Shown: positions 34,351 to 42,404 of the stretch, piece by piece
How positions within the stretch are numbered: position 1 is the stretch's first letter
Layout of the letters: the number at the start of each line of letters is the position of its first letter
From: Nocardia vinacea NBRC 16497
GTDB lineage: Bacteria; Actinomycetota; Actinomycetes; Mycobacteriales; Mycobacteriaceae
DNA: 64,000 nucleotides
Assembly: GCF_000308835.1 (NCBI RefSeq)
Contig: NZ_BAGN01000420.1
Location: 1-64,000, forward strand
Direction: 5' to 3'
Notes under the pieces: model-generated
What the model was told of the DNA's origin: nothing
Seen by the model: only the letters and a program-made list of their open reading frames with translations
Databases searched by the model: none
Translations under genes and position numbers: made by a program

Positions 34351-35181
34351 ATGACTACCTCTGCTCGACGGATCCGCGCCGGTACCACCGTCGACGCGCT
34401 GTACCGGACACTGCGGGACCGCATCATCACAGGCGTCTACGCACCCGGGTGGCGTATGTCCCAGGAGCAACTGGCAAACGAACTCGAGGTGAGCCGCACT
34501 CCCCTGCGGGAGGCCTTGCAGCGGCTGGAAGCGGACGGCCTGGTGGTGGCGCACGCCAACCGCGGCATGCATGTGGCTCCGCTGGTGAATTCCGAAACCG
34601 AACAGAGCTATGCGCTGCGCCTGCTGCTGGAGCCGCCGACCGTGGGGGCGATCGTCGAAATACTCGGCGACGACGATATCGAGCAGATGCGAAACCATCT
34701 CGAGGACATGCGTACTCATCGCTCGCACAGTCGCCGTTTCCAAGATGCCCACCAACTGTTCCACGACGTGGCGCTGACACGGTACCCGTCGAATTTCGCC
34801 GAGATCACCAGTTCGCTGCACACCATGATCTACCGGCATCAGAGCGTCTATCTCTCGCATGCCCGCACCCCGGACGATTTCATCGACAGTGATCAGTTCT
34901 TTCTGGACGCGATCGGCAATCGCAATGCGGCTTCGGCACGCCGGATCATGGAGTTCCATTTGATCGATGCCGCGTTGGGCCTGGTACTCGATGCCGATCC
35001 CGATCACTGCTTCGATTCCCTGCTGCTGGCGATGCGCGGCCGCGACATCGTGATCGAACACGACGAACATGGACGTATCGAACGTCCCGCGCCGATCTAC
35101 TGGATCGATTCCGATCCGGTGCTGCCGGATTTCGCCACCTCCAACCTGATTCTCATGGCGCCGCCGGAGCCGTCGGCCTGA
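34351..35181 (+). CDS. GntR-family regulator, FCD subfamily
   Basis: The 276-residue regulator has an N-terminal winged helix ('LYRTLRDRIITGVYAPGWRM', 'SQEQLANELEVSRTPLREAL', 'QRLEADGLVVAHANRGMHVA') and a C-terminal FCD all-helical sensor ('DAHQLFHDVALTRY', 'FHLIDAALGLVL') with the His and Asp that usually bind a metal or organic acid. Such proteins repress catabolic genes until a pathway acid binds. ATG 34351 has TTAGGA 8 bases upstream; ATGs at 34342 and 34345 are alternatives. It is divergent from the SDR and convergent with the flavoprotein gene, and is the obvious local regulator of the degradation operon. Confidence 0.85.
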   Translation: MTTSARRIRAGTTVDALYRTLRDRIITGVYAPGWRMSQEQLANELEVSRTPLREALQRLEADGLVVAHANRGMHVAPLVNSETEQSYALRLLLEPPTVGAIVEILGDDDIEQMRNHLEDMRTHRSHSRRFQDAHQLFHDVALTRYPSNFAEITSSLHTMIYRHQSVYLSHARTPDDFIDSDQFFLDAIGNRNAASARRIMEFHLIDAALGLVLDADPDHCFDSLLLAMRGRDIVIEHDEHGRIERPAPIYWIDSDPVLPDFATSNLILMAPPEPSA

Positions 35182-35207
35182 GGACCGGCCGCCCCGGCGG
35201 CATTCGG

Positions 35208-37143
35208 TCATATGATCCGCGCGGCGAAGAACGCGGTGTGGATCGCGTCGTACACCCGTCCCGGTCGCAGCGCCGAGCCGACCACGTTGCACATCGATTC
35301 CGGCGCAGCGCAATTCGTCGGCGAGTTCGTTCGACGCGGCAGTGCGGCCCAGCGCCGGCACTACTGCGTCGGCGGGCAGCACCTCGACGCCGTCCGCGGT
35401 ACGGAGTGAGACACCCTCGGCGGTCACCTCGCTCACTCGCACGCCGGTGCGAATACGCACCCCGGCCTGCCGCATGAACTGCGGCAGCTTCATGGCGTCG
35501 TAGACCACCTCGTCGCCGGTGAGCAGCGAATCCTGTTGCTCCACAACCGTTACCTCGGCATCGCCCATCTCGGCGATGCGCAGCGAGGTCTCGCAACCCT
35601 GCATCCCGCCGCCGATCACCACGATCCGCCCGTGCAGCGGAGCATCGGCGCGCACCTGCGCCGCGGGTATCACCGGCACGTCCGCGGCGATCGGGAAGTC
35701 CGGTTCCCGCAAGGGTGCTCCGGTGGCGAGCACCACCGAATCCACTCCGCTCGCAACCAGTTCCGCGGCCGTGGCCCGGGCCGGCACCACCGCGATATCC
35801 CGGCGCCGGACCTCGTGTACGAGATGGTCCACCAATGCCGCGATGTCCTGTTTAACCGTGGATCCCAGCGCGTGGGTGAGCAGACCCCCGAGCTCGCCGG
35901 GTTCGAACAGTCGCACCTCATGTCCGCGGTCGCTCAATACGGCGGCGCTGCGCAGACCGGCGGGTCCGGCACCCACGACCGCAACCGACTTCCTGGTGCC
36001 GGCCACGGTGATCGGGAACCGGCCCTCCTCGGTCACGGACGGATTCACCGTGCACCCGACCGAGCGGCCCTTGTCCACGCCGCGATGCAGGCAGCCGTCG
36101 TTGCATCGGATACAGGGCACGATCTCGAGCGCCCGCCCCGCCTGCGCCTTGCGCGCCCAATCCGGATCGGCGAGCATGGCACGGCCCAGCGAAACGAAAT
36201 CGGCTGAGCCGGAGGCGATGACATCGTTCGCAACCTCCGGGGAGACCAGCGAACCCGAACCGATCACCGGGATCGACAGCTCCGGGCGGAACTTCTCCCA
36301 GCCCCAGCGGTGCGGTGCGCGAGTGTTGAACCAGGGGCTGACCTCCCATTCCATGGTGGCGTGGTGGCCGCCGGAGGCATGGATGACATCGACCCCGTGC
36401 GCTTCCAGCATCCGGCACAACTCGACGGTCTCCTCGATCGGAATGCCGTCGGGCTCGTAGTCGGTGACCGAAACCCGCACGCTCAGTGGAAAATCGCGCG
36501 GCACCGTGGCGCGGATGGCGTCGACGATCCGGATGAGGATGCGGGAGCGGTTCTCGAAGCTGCCACCGTAGTCGTCGGTGCGCGAATTCGTGTGCGGGGA
36601 CAGGAAATTGGTGATCAGATATCCGTGCCCGGCATGCACCTCGACCAGGTCGAAGCGGGCCTTCCACGCCCGCAGCGCAGCCTGGGCGAAAGCGGTGACG
36701 ATATCATCGATCTCGGCGACAGTCACCGGCTGCGGGATCACCCCGGCCACCGCCTCGACGTAGTCCCAGGAACTGTCGGTGGCCGATTTGATCGGCGCGG
36801 TGCCGAGGAATTTCTGGCGGCCACCGTGGGCGAGCTGAAGGCCGATCTTGGCGCCGGTGGCATGCACCTCGTCGACGAGCCATCCCCATCCGGCGATGTG
36901 CTCGTGGCGGCTCATCCCGGGCTGATTGTGGATCGCTTTGCTGGCGTCGTCGTCGATGTAGGTGTACTCGGTCATGATCAGGCCGACGCCACCCTCGCCG
37001 AGACGGCGATAGTGGTCGACGGTCCGTTGGCTGATCGTGCCGTCCATATTGGCGGTCGCGCTGCTGTTCGGTGATTTCACCACGCGATTGCGGAACTCGA
37101 CCGGCCCGATGCGGCCCGGCTGGAACAGAGCATCGAAGCTCAT
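35208..37143 (-). pseudogene. Old-yellow-enzyme-type FMN/4Fe-4S/FAD oxidoreductase, frameshifted near the 3' end
   Basis: About 645 codons. The N-terminal half is an FMN TIM barrel ('LFQPGRIGPVEFRNRVVKSP', 'QLAHGGRQ', 'VEVHAGHGYLITNFLSPHTN'). A 4Fe-4S cluster follows ('CIRCNDGCLH', 'VGCTVNP'), then an FAD/NAD(P)H domain ('SVAVVGAGPAGLRSAAVLSD', 'IVVIGGGMQGCETSLRIAEM'). This is the 2,4-dienoyl-CoA reductase/trimethylamine dehydrogenase layout. Near 35289 the frame breaks: after 'ELRCAGIDV' the family-like tail 'NVVGSALRPGRVYDAIHTAF' is in another frame, ending at TGA 35208. One extra base (or two missing) explains it. Only ~26 residues are affected, so activity might survive or the break may be a sequencing error. 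Confidence 0.8.
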
Positions 37144-37210
37144 GGGATCTCGATTCGTGATGTGGGCTGTGGGAATTCGAGAAATTCGGGAGGTGCGGGA
37201 GGTGCGAAAA

Positions 37211-37960
37211 TTACGGGGCGAGTAGTGCGCCGGCGCGCGGAACGACCGGGTCGAGGTCGAGACTGCGCAGCAATCGCCAGGTGGTCGCCGCGGCGGCCGA
37301 CAGCACCGGGATCCGGAACTGCCGTTGCAGCTCGTCGAGGATCGGCAGCGACGGCATCTGCACACAGGCGCTGATGACCAGGGCCTCCGCGCCGGACGTG
37401 TCGACGGTGCGGGCGTGTTCGAGCAGATTGCGCGGATCGAGCCGCCCGACGGCCAGATTGTCGGCCACCTCGAGACTCAGCGAATCCACCACCTCGAAGC
37501 CCTCGTGCTCGATGTAATCGCACACTGTCGCTGTCAGCGGCTTCATATACGGCGTGACGACGGCGATCTTGCGCACATTCAGGTGGGCCAGCGCCTCTGT
37601 CAGCGCGCCTGCCGAGGAGAGCACCGGAATGGCTTCGCCGCTCTCTTCTTTCGCGACCTGCGCCAGTTTGGATTCCGAGACGACGTGATAGCCGCGGCTC
37701 TGCGCCATGATCGCCACCAGGCAGGCGTAGGCCATCGCGTCGACGCGGGCGTCGGCGAGCTCGGCGGCACAGCGCAGCGAGTCGGCATCCATCTGCGTCA
37801 GCTGCTCCGGCGTCACATGCTGCATGCGCATGCGCGAGGAGTGGAAGGTGAACTGCTCCTCGGGCCGCACCTCGGCGCGGGCCCGCAGCATGGCCGGAAT
37901 CTCCGTTTCCATGGTGGTGTTGGAGCTGGGCACGATCATGCCCACCCGTGTGGTCGTCAT
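37211..37960 (-). CDS. Maleate cis-trans isomerase family protein
   Basis: The 249-residue Asp/Glu racemase-fold enzyme has 'VGMIVPSSNTTMETEIPAML' at the N-terminus and two Cys in the expected places: 'AMAYACLVAIM' in the first half and 'LVISACVQMPSL' near the end. These are the nucleophile pair of maleate isomerases (NicE/MaiA), which convert maleate to fumarate without cofactor. ATG 37960 is chosen because the family begins there. It follows the 84-residue gene by 35 bases in the catabolic operon. Together with the amidase-like and NicX-like genes it forms a maleamate-to-fumarate route. Aryl-malonate decarboxylase-like activity is a less likely alternative. Confidence 0.82.
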   Translation of the reverse strand: MTTTRVGMIVPSSNTTMETEIPAMLRARAEVRPEEQFTFHSSRMRMQHVTPEQLTQMDADSLRCAAELADARVDAMAYACLVAIMAQSRGYHVVSESKLAQVAKEESGEAIPVLSSAGALTEALAHLNVRKIAVVTPYMKPLTATVCDYIEHEGFEVVDSLSLEVADNLAVGRLDPRNLLEHARTVDTSGAEALVISACVQMPSLPILDELQRQFRIPVLSAAAATTWRLLRSLDLDPVVPRAGALLAP

Positions 37961-37995
37961 CGACTCTCTACCTTCGTGTCGAGTGGTGGAAATGG

Positions 37996-38250
37996 TCATT
38001 CCTCCGCCGAGCCCAGCCCCTCGGCGATCAGCCGGGTGAAGAACTCGGGTGTCTGCCCAGCAATGACCTCGAGGGCCATGGCATCGAGCAGGATGCGTGT
38101 TCCGGTGCGCGGGACGCGGATCTCCAGGCGTTCCCCGTTGCGGGTCCACACCTTGCGGAATTGGGCGCCGGTGAATTCGTTTCCGACTCCGGACCATTCC
38201 TCGGCCCGGACCACACCGGCCGGCAGATCGGATGCAGTCGATTCGCTCAT
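37996..38250 (-). CDS. Small protein of aromatic-ring-hydroxylating operons
   Basis: The 84-residue protein reads 'FRKVWTRNGERLEIRVPRTG', then 'LLDAMALEVIAGQTPEFFTR'. The 'KVxTRNGERLEIxxPRxGxxxxLDAxALExxxxQTPExF' pattern recalls small proteins found next to Rieske dioxygenase genes in Rhodococcus-like bacteria, sometimes labelled dihydrodiol dehydrogenase although far too short. Function unknown; no catalytic motif is seen. The ATG overlaps the nitrilase stop (ATGA). Confidence 0.65.
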   Translation of the reverse strand: MSESTASDLPAGVVRAEEWSGVGNEFTGAQFRKVWTRNGERLEIRVPRTGTRILLDAMALEVIAGQTPEFFTRLIAEGLGSAEE

Positions 38251-39146
38251 CGCCTATCCCCCGCAGTCACACCATCCGCACTCCGGGTGGCGAGACTCAG
38301 CACACGCGGCTGGGCGTTGTACTCGTCGATGCGGCGGCGACCGGCCAGCACCGGAAGGGTGGACCGGGCCCGGGTGACGGCCTCGAGATCGAGTTCTACC
38401 ACCCGGACGGCCTCCGGGGCCTCACCCAGATCGGCGAGCACCTCACCCCACGGTGACACCACGAGCGCGTGCCCGTAGGTGGCGAACGCCTCGGCGAACT
38501 CCGGGTCCGGCGAATGCACGGTCGCCGGCGCGACCACGTAGGCCAGATTCTCGATGGCCCGCGCACGCAGCAGCGTGTGCCAGTGCGCGGCCCCGGTCGA
38601 CTGGACGAACGCCGCCGGAACCAGCAGCACCTCGGCGCCGGCCGCGGCCAGTGCCCGCGACAGTTCGGGGAATCGCGCGTCGTAGCAGATGGTCAGGCCG
38701 ATGCGGATGCCGTCCAGATCCAGCAGTACCGGTCCGGCGCCGGGCCGCTCCACCGTCGAAGCTTCGAAGGACTGCCCGCCGATGGTGGCGTCGAACAGGT
38801 GCATCTTGTCGTAGCGTCCGACGAGCTCGCCGGCGGCGTCGATCACCAGCGCCGAGTTGTAGGTCGCCTCGGCGGTACGGTTCTTCATCCCACCCAGCAC
38901 CACCGCCACCCCGTGAGTGGCCGCGGCGAGGCGCAACTGCCGCACTTCGTCGGAATCCTCATGCAGAGCCGCCTCGCGCATCTGCGCGTTGGTGCCCAGC
39001 ATCAGGCCGTTCTCCGGCAGCGTCACAAGCTGTGCGCCGGCGGTCGCGGCCTGATCGATCAGCCGAAGGGCGGTAGCCAGATTGGCGGTGATATCGGTGG
39101 TCGCGTGCCACTGCGTCACGCCCACCCGCAGCGTCCGCGGTGTCAT
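38247..39146 (-). CDS. Nitrilase-superfamily C-N hydrolase
   Basis: The 299-residue enzyme has the full Glu-Lys-Cys triad: 'LVTLPENGLML', 'RYDKMHLFDA' and 'IGLTICYDARFPELSRALAA'. The wording is that of branch omega-amidase/Nit-type amidases rather than true nitrilases. It hydrolyses an amide or deamidates a small acid in the cytoplasm. In this operon it could act on N-formylmaleamate, maleamate or a related open-chain amide. It overlaps genes on both sides by ATGA, with ATG 39146. Confidence 0.8.
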   Translation of the reverse strand: MTPRTLRVGVTQWHATTDITANLATALRLIDQAATAGAQLVTLPENGLMLGTNAQMREAALHEDSDEVRQLRLAAATHGVAVVLGGMKNRTAEATYNSALVIDAAGELVGRYDKMHLFDATIGGQSFEASTVERPGAGPVLLDLDGIRIGLTICYDARFPELSRALAAAGAEVLLVPAAFVQSTGAAHWHTLLRARAIENLAYVVAPATVHSPDPEFAEAFATYGHALVVSPWGEVLADLGEAPEAVRVVELDLEAVTRARSTLPVLAGRRRIDEYNAQPRVLSLATRSADGVTAGDRR

Positions 39147-40288
39147 GATGCTTGCCCTGCCGCGACTGCCGCCGCACTCTCGCTCCGGGCGCGAGCGAGA
39201 TCCATATTCACCACGGTCCAGCCGCCGCCGGAGGCTTCCATCGGCTCGTAGGTGTACACGGTGCCGTGCACGCCGGGACCGATCAGCCCGAGCATGATCA
39301 TCCAGTTCTGGATCTCGTACTGGCCGTGCTCGAGCAGCGGATACGGCTCCAGCGAGCACAGATCCAGACCGCGTCCGGTTTCCAGCAGCTTCAGGATGTA
39401 GGTGTCGAATTCGACGTCCACGCCACCGAAATGCCCGGGATCCAGCCAGTGCGACAGTCCGCCGGTGGCCAGGAACGCCACCTTCAGGCCCGACCGCGCC
39501 ACCACCCCGCGCAGCGCCTCACCGAAACGGCGCGCGTTGAAAGGGGAGAAGCTGCGGTGCGGCTGGGTGATGATCGGAATCACCGGCAGGTCCGGGCGCG
39601 GCAGCACCAGGCGCAGCGGAACGATCAGCCCGTGGTCGAGATCGACACGCTCGGCCAGTTCCACCTCCAACCCCGCCTCGCGCACCGCGGCAGCCAATTC
39701 GCCTGCGAAATCCGGCATTCCGGTGAGGTTCAGATCCAGATCGCCGCGCTTGAAGAACTCCATCGAACCGGTGTGGCCCGCGCCGGTACCGATCACGGTG
39801 TGACCGGTCTCGAAGCTCTGGAAGTGGCAATCGGCGGTCACCAGAACGACATCCGGGTCGGCGGCGACGAGATCGCGCCGCAGGCGTTCGTAGCCGTCGA
39901 GCAGCCGGGACACCGCATCGGCCGGATCGATCTCGGGCCGGGCCAGCAGATCCGGTACATGCGAGCAGCCTCCGGCGAAGACCACGCCGGCGGGCACTTC
40001 GGGGTCGGCCGGCGGCAGGGTGTCGTCGACAATGAATCCGCCCCGGCTGGCGGCATCGCCCAGATCGTCGTTGAACCAGCGGCTCACCAGAATGGTCAGG
40101 CCGTCGTTGAGTCCGATGGCACGCAACCGATCCCGGTTACCGGAGAGGATGGTCTCGGCCCACTCCTGATCTACGCCCAGCAGTTCCGGCGCGCGGGAGG
40201 GCTGCGCCTTCACCTGCTCGAGCAGTTCGGTATCGCGGGCCATCGCCAGCACGGCCTGTTCGATCGCGTTCTTGTCCACGGTGCTCAC
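39143..40288 (-). CDS. LigAB-type extradiol ring-cleavage dioxygenase (fused alpha/beta)
   Basis: The product has 381 residues. The N-terminal ~90 residues are LigA-like ('LLGVDQEWAETILSGNRDRL', 'RAIGLNDGLTILVSRW'). The rest is LigB: 'VFAGGCSHVPDL', 'VTADCHFQSFETGHTVIGTG', 'VDLDHGLIVPLRLVLPRPDL' and 'FLATGGLSHWLDPGHFGG', with the His/Glu Fe(II) ligands. Fused alpha/beta architecture is typical of gallate- and protocatechuate-type 4,5-dioxygenases. It would cleave a dihydroxylated ring made by the Rieske enzyme and dehydrogenase. GTG 40288 overlaps the NicX-like stop (GTGA). Substrate not readable. Confidence 0.82.
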   Translation of the reverse strand: MSTVDKNAIEQAVLAMARDTELLEQVKAQPSRAPELLGVDQEWAETILSGNRDRLRAIGLNDGLTILVSRWFNDDLGDAASRGGFIVDDTLPPADPEVPAGVVFAGGCSHVPDLLARPEIDPADAVSRLLDGYERLRRDLVAADPDVVLVTADCHFQSFETGHTVIGTGAGHTGSMEFFKRGDLDLNLTGMPDFAGELAAAVREAGLEVELAERVDLDHGLIVPLRLVLPRPDLPVIPIITQPHRSFSPFNARRFGEALRGVVARSGLKVAFLATGGLSHWLDPGHFGGVDVEFDTYILKLLETGRGLDLCSLEPYPLLEHGQYEIQNWMIMLGLIGPGVHGTVYTYEPMEASGGGWTVVNMDLARARSESAAAVAAGQAS

Positions 40289-41301
40289 TCCTGTCCTACA
40301 AGGGCGCCGTCGCGGACCACGGCCACACCGTCGATCTCCACGGTGCAGCCGCGCATCGGCACGTCCAGGTGGGCGGGCGTCTCCCGGTCGGCGAACCGGT
40401 TGGATCCGGTCGACCACATGAAATTGCCTGCGGTGGAACGTAGTTCCTGGCCGTAGAGCGAACGCGAGTCGTAGACGTCGAACGCCGACCAGCGCGCATG
40501 CGGCAGCACACCCCAGCCCATGTGGCTGGTGGCCCACACCTCGTCGTCGCCCCAGGCTTCGAAGTAGTCGTTGAGCACGTGGGCGTCGGCACCGGCGCCG
40601 GAGATCTTCCTGATGTAGCCCTTCTCGACCTCGATGGTCACCGTGTCCTGGACGTAGCGCTGCCAGGGAATCAGCGCGTCGCCGGGCTGCAGCACGATGC
40701 GGCCCTCGGCGGTGCGGTCGTTCGGGAAGCACGCGACGAAACCCGAGGGCCAGTGGTCCCAGCGGCCCGGCTCGTCGACGTAACCCCATTGGTGGGTGAT
40801 CGGCAGGTCCGCGCCGGAGATGTCGGCGGTCAGATCGGTGCCGGCGGCGCTGGTCACGTGCAGGGTCGATCCGGCGCGCAGTTTCCGGCCGCCGGCCTCC
40901 ACGGTGGTGCGCAGGTCCTCATCGCCCATCAGGCGTTCCAGCACATCGTTCGGTTCGGCGACGAACAGCATCCGCTTGCCGTTCCCCGTGATCCGGGTGC
41001 GCACGTCGGAGTGGATCAGCCCACCGACGGTGACGTCGACGACGAAATCGCACTCCCCCGCCGCGGCAAGCAACGGCGCGACCTCGCGGCCGTCGGGCTG
41101 GTACGGCGGCAGCATCGGATTGGACAGGCTGGACGCGTGCAGCACCAGGACACCGGCGCCCAGCTGTCGCGCCGCCGCCACCGCAGATTCGACATACTCG
41201 GTCTTCTGGCCGAGTTCGGCGATCACCGCCACGGTTTCGCCGGCGGTGACCTTGCACAGCCGGAACTGTTCGACGAAATTCTCGGTCAGGGTCTTGGGCA
41301 T
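40285..41301 (-). CDS. nicX: NicX-like 2,5-dihydroxypyridine 5,6-dioxygenase (M29-aminopeptidase-like fold)
   Basis: The 338-residue protein is of the NicX/leucyl-aminopeptidase-like family. The Fe(II)-ligand segments near the C-terminus are present: 'TSHMGWGVLPHARW' (His) and 'TPAHLDVPMRGC' (His-x-Asp). NicX opens 2,5-dihydroxypyridine to N-formylmaleamate in nicotinate degradation. A maleamate-amidase-like gene and a maleate isomerase in the same operon strongly support this role. ATG 41301 has AAGGAAG 7 bases upstream. A related hydroxylated N-heterocycle as substrate is possible. Confidence 0.78.
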   Translation of the reverse strand: MPKTLTENFVEQFRLCKVTAGETVAVIAELGQKTEYVESAVAAARQLGAGVLVLHASSLSNPMLPPYQPDGREVAPLLAAAGECDFVVDVTVGGLIHSDVRTRITGNGKRMLFVAEPNDVLERLMGDEDLRTTVEAGGRKLRAGSTLHVTSAAGTDLTADISGADLPITHQWGYVDEPGRWDHWPSGFVACFPNDRTAEGRIVLQPGDALIPWQRYVQDTVTIEVEKGYIRKISGAGADAHVLNDYFEAWGDDEVWATSHMGWGVLPHARWSAFDVYDSRSLYGQELRSTAGNFMWSTGSNRFADRETPAHLDVPMRGCTVEIDGVAVVRDGALVGQE

Positions 41302-41367
41302 CGATACTTCCTTCTCGATTGGTGAAAAATATGCTCTGAGTGGGTGTCTCACTCGGGATGCAGCGGC

Positions 41368-42141
41368 TCAGTGCGCGGCGCGCACCGCTCCGCCATCAAC
41401 GGCCAGCGCGGTACCGGTGATGAACGACGCCCGCGTGGAGGCGAGGAATGCGACCACGTCGGCGATTTCGCTCGCCTCGGCCCAGCGGCCCGCCGGAATA
41501 TCGGCGACGACGCGCGCGATCTCCTGCTCGACGGTGGTGCCGTTGCGACCCGCCTTCGACTCGACGATCCCCTGCATCCGGTCGGTTCCGGTGGCGCCGG
41601 GCATGATCTGGTTCACGCGCACGCCCGACGGCGCCAGTTCGCCGGCAAGGGTTTTGACGAACGCCGAGGCGGCCGAACGGTACGAGGCGGACAACACACC
41701 ACCCGCGGCGGGCTGACGTACCCAGGTCGAGGACAGCAGGATGATGGCGCCCGTACCTTTGTCGCGCATCACCCGCGCAGCCGAGGTGCCCAGCTGCACC
41801 ACCGGACGCAGCAGGGTGTCGTGGGCGGCGGACCAGTCGACCCATTCCGCGTCCAAGGCCGGAATGATCTGTGGCCCAGGGGTATTGAGGACCACTACGT
41901 CCAGTGCACCGTAGGTGGACACCACGGTGTCGACAAGGGCCGCGGTGGCTTCGGCGTCGCTCAGATCGTGGGCGAACGGCACGATGGACCCGTTGCCGAC
42001 GGTCTCGGGCTCCCCGGTGGCGGTCCGGGCGGCCGCGATCACCGTCATTCCTTCGGCGGCAAGCCCTTCGGCCGTCGCCCGGCCGATTCCACGCGAGGCC
42101 GCCGTCACCAGTGCCACACCGTTTTCCAGACCCAGATACAC
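41368..42141 (-). CDS. Divergent short-chain dehydrogenase lacking the YxxxK lysine
   Basis: The 257-residue SDR has an intact NAD(P) motif 'TAASRGIGRATAEGLAAEGM', and 'GVRVNQIMPGATGTDRMQGI' and 'ITGTALAVDGG' at the C-terminus. The active-site helix reads 'LSASYRSAASAFVKTLAGEL': Tyr is followed by RSAA, so the Lys four residues on is missing, and 'NTPGP' replaces the usual NNAG. Either another residue supplies the base or the protein has a changed activity. It is in the operon, 66 bases from NicX, with AAGGAG before ATG 42141. Confidence 0.8.
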   Translation of the reverse strand: MYLGLENGVALVTAASRGIGRATAEGLAAEGMTVIAAARTATGEPETVGNGSIVPFAHDLSDAEATAALVDTVVSTYGALDVVVLNTPGPQIIPALDAEWVDWSAAHDTLLRPVVQLGTSAARVMRDKGTGAIILLSSTWVRQPAAGGVLSASYRSAASAFVKTLAGELAPSGVRVNQIMPGATGTDRMQGIVESKAGRNGTTVEQEIARVVADIPAGRWAEASEIADVVAFLASTRASFITGTALAVDGGAVRAAH

Positions 42142-42210
42142 ACTTACTCCTTCAGCTGATCGATCGTCGTGCCGCCGCTGCCCACGGCCGGGCCTCCGGC
42201 ATCGCAGGGT

Positions 42211-42402
42211 TCAGATCTCGCGGATCGCGCTCTCCGCACACAGCGAGATCACCCGGCGCACCAGCGTCTCGTCGGACTCCGGGACGCTGCCGTCTCCGAC
42301 GACCGCGGCGTAGCCCCAGTCATCGGAGCGAAAGACGCTGGGGCACATGTCCAGGCACGTGCCGTACCCATCGCATTTGGTGTTGTCCACGATCACCCGC
42401 AT
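42211..42402 (-). CDS. 3Fe-4S-type ferredoxin
   Basis: The 63-residue ferredoxin has the pattern 'DNTKCDGYGTCLDMCPSVF' and a last Cys in 'VISLCAESAIREI'. The first group has Gly-Tyr-Gly where the second cluster Cys of 4Fe-4S ferredoxins would be, so a 3Fe-4S cluster is expected, as in ferredoxins of actinobacterial P450 and Rieske systems. ATG 42402 has GGAG 8 bases upstream; GTG 42408 overlaps the NuoF-like stop. It probably relays electrons from the NuoF-like flavoprotein to the Rieske oxygenase. Confidence 0.85.
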   Translation of the reverse strand: MRVIVDNTKCDGYGTCLDMCPSVFRSDDWGYAAVVGDGSVPESDETLVRRVISLCAESAIREI

Positions 42403-42404
42403 GC

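Noticed and set aside
34009..37365. Very long minus-strand open frame (over 1,100 codons)
   Set aside because: Only 35290-37143 is family-like. The rest is read-through after a frameshift and shadows the SDR on the same strand in another frame.
39143..40789. 548-codon version of the LigAB-type gene
   Set aside because: The first ~165 codons overlap the NicX-like gene in another frame; the GTGA overlap at 40285-40288 gives the natural start.
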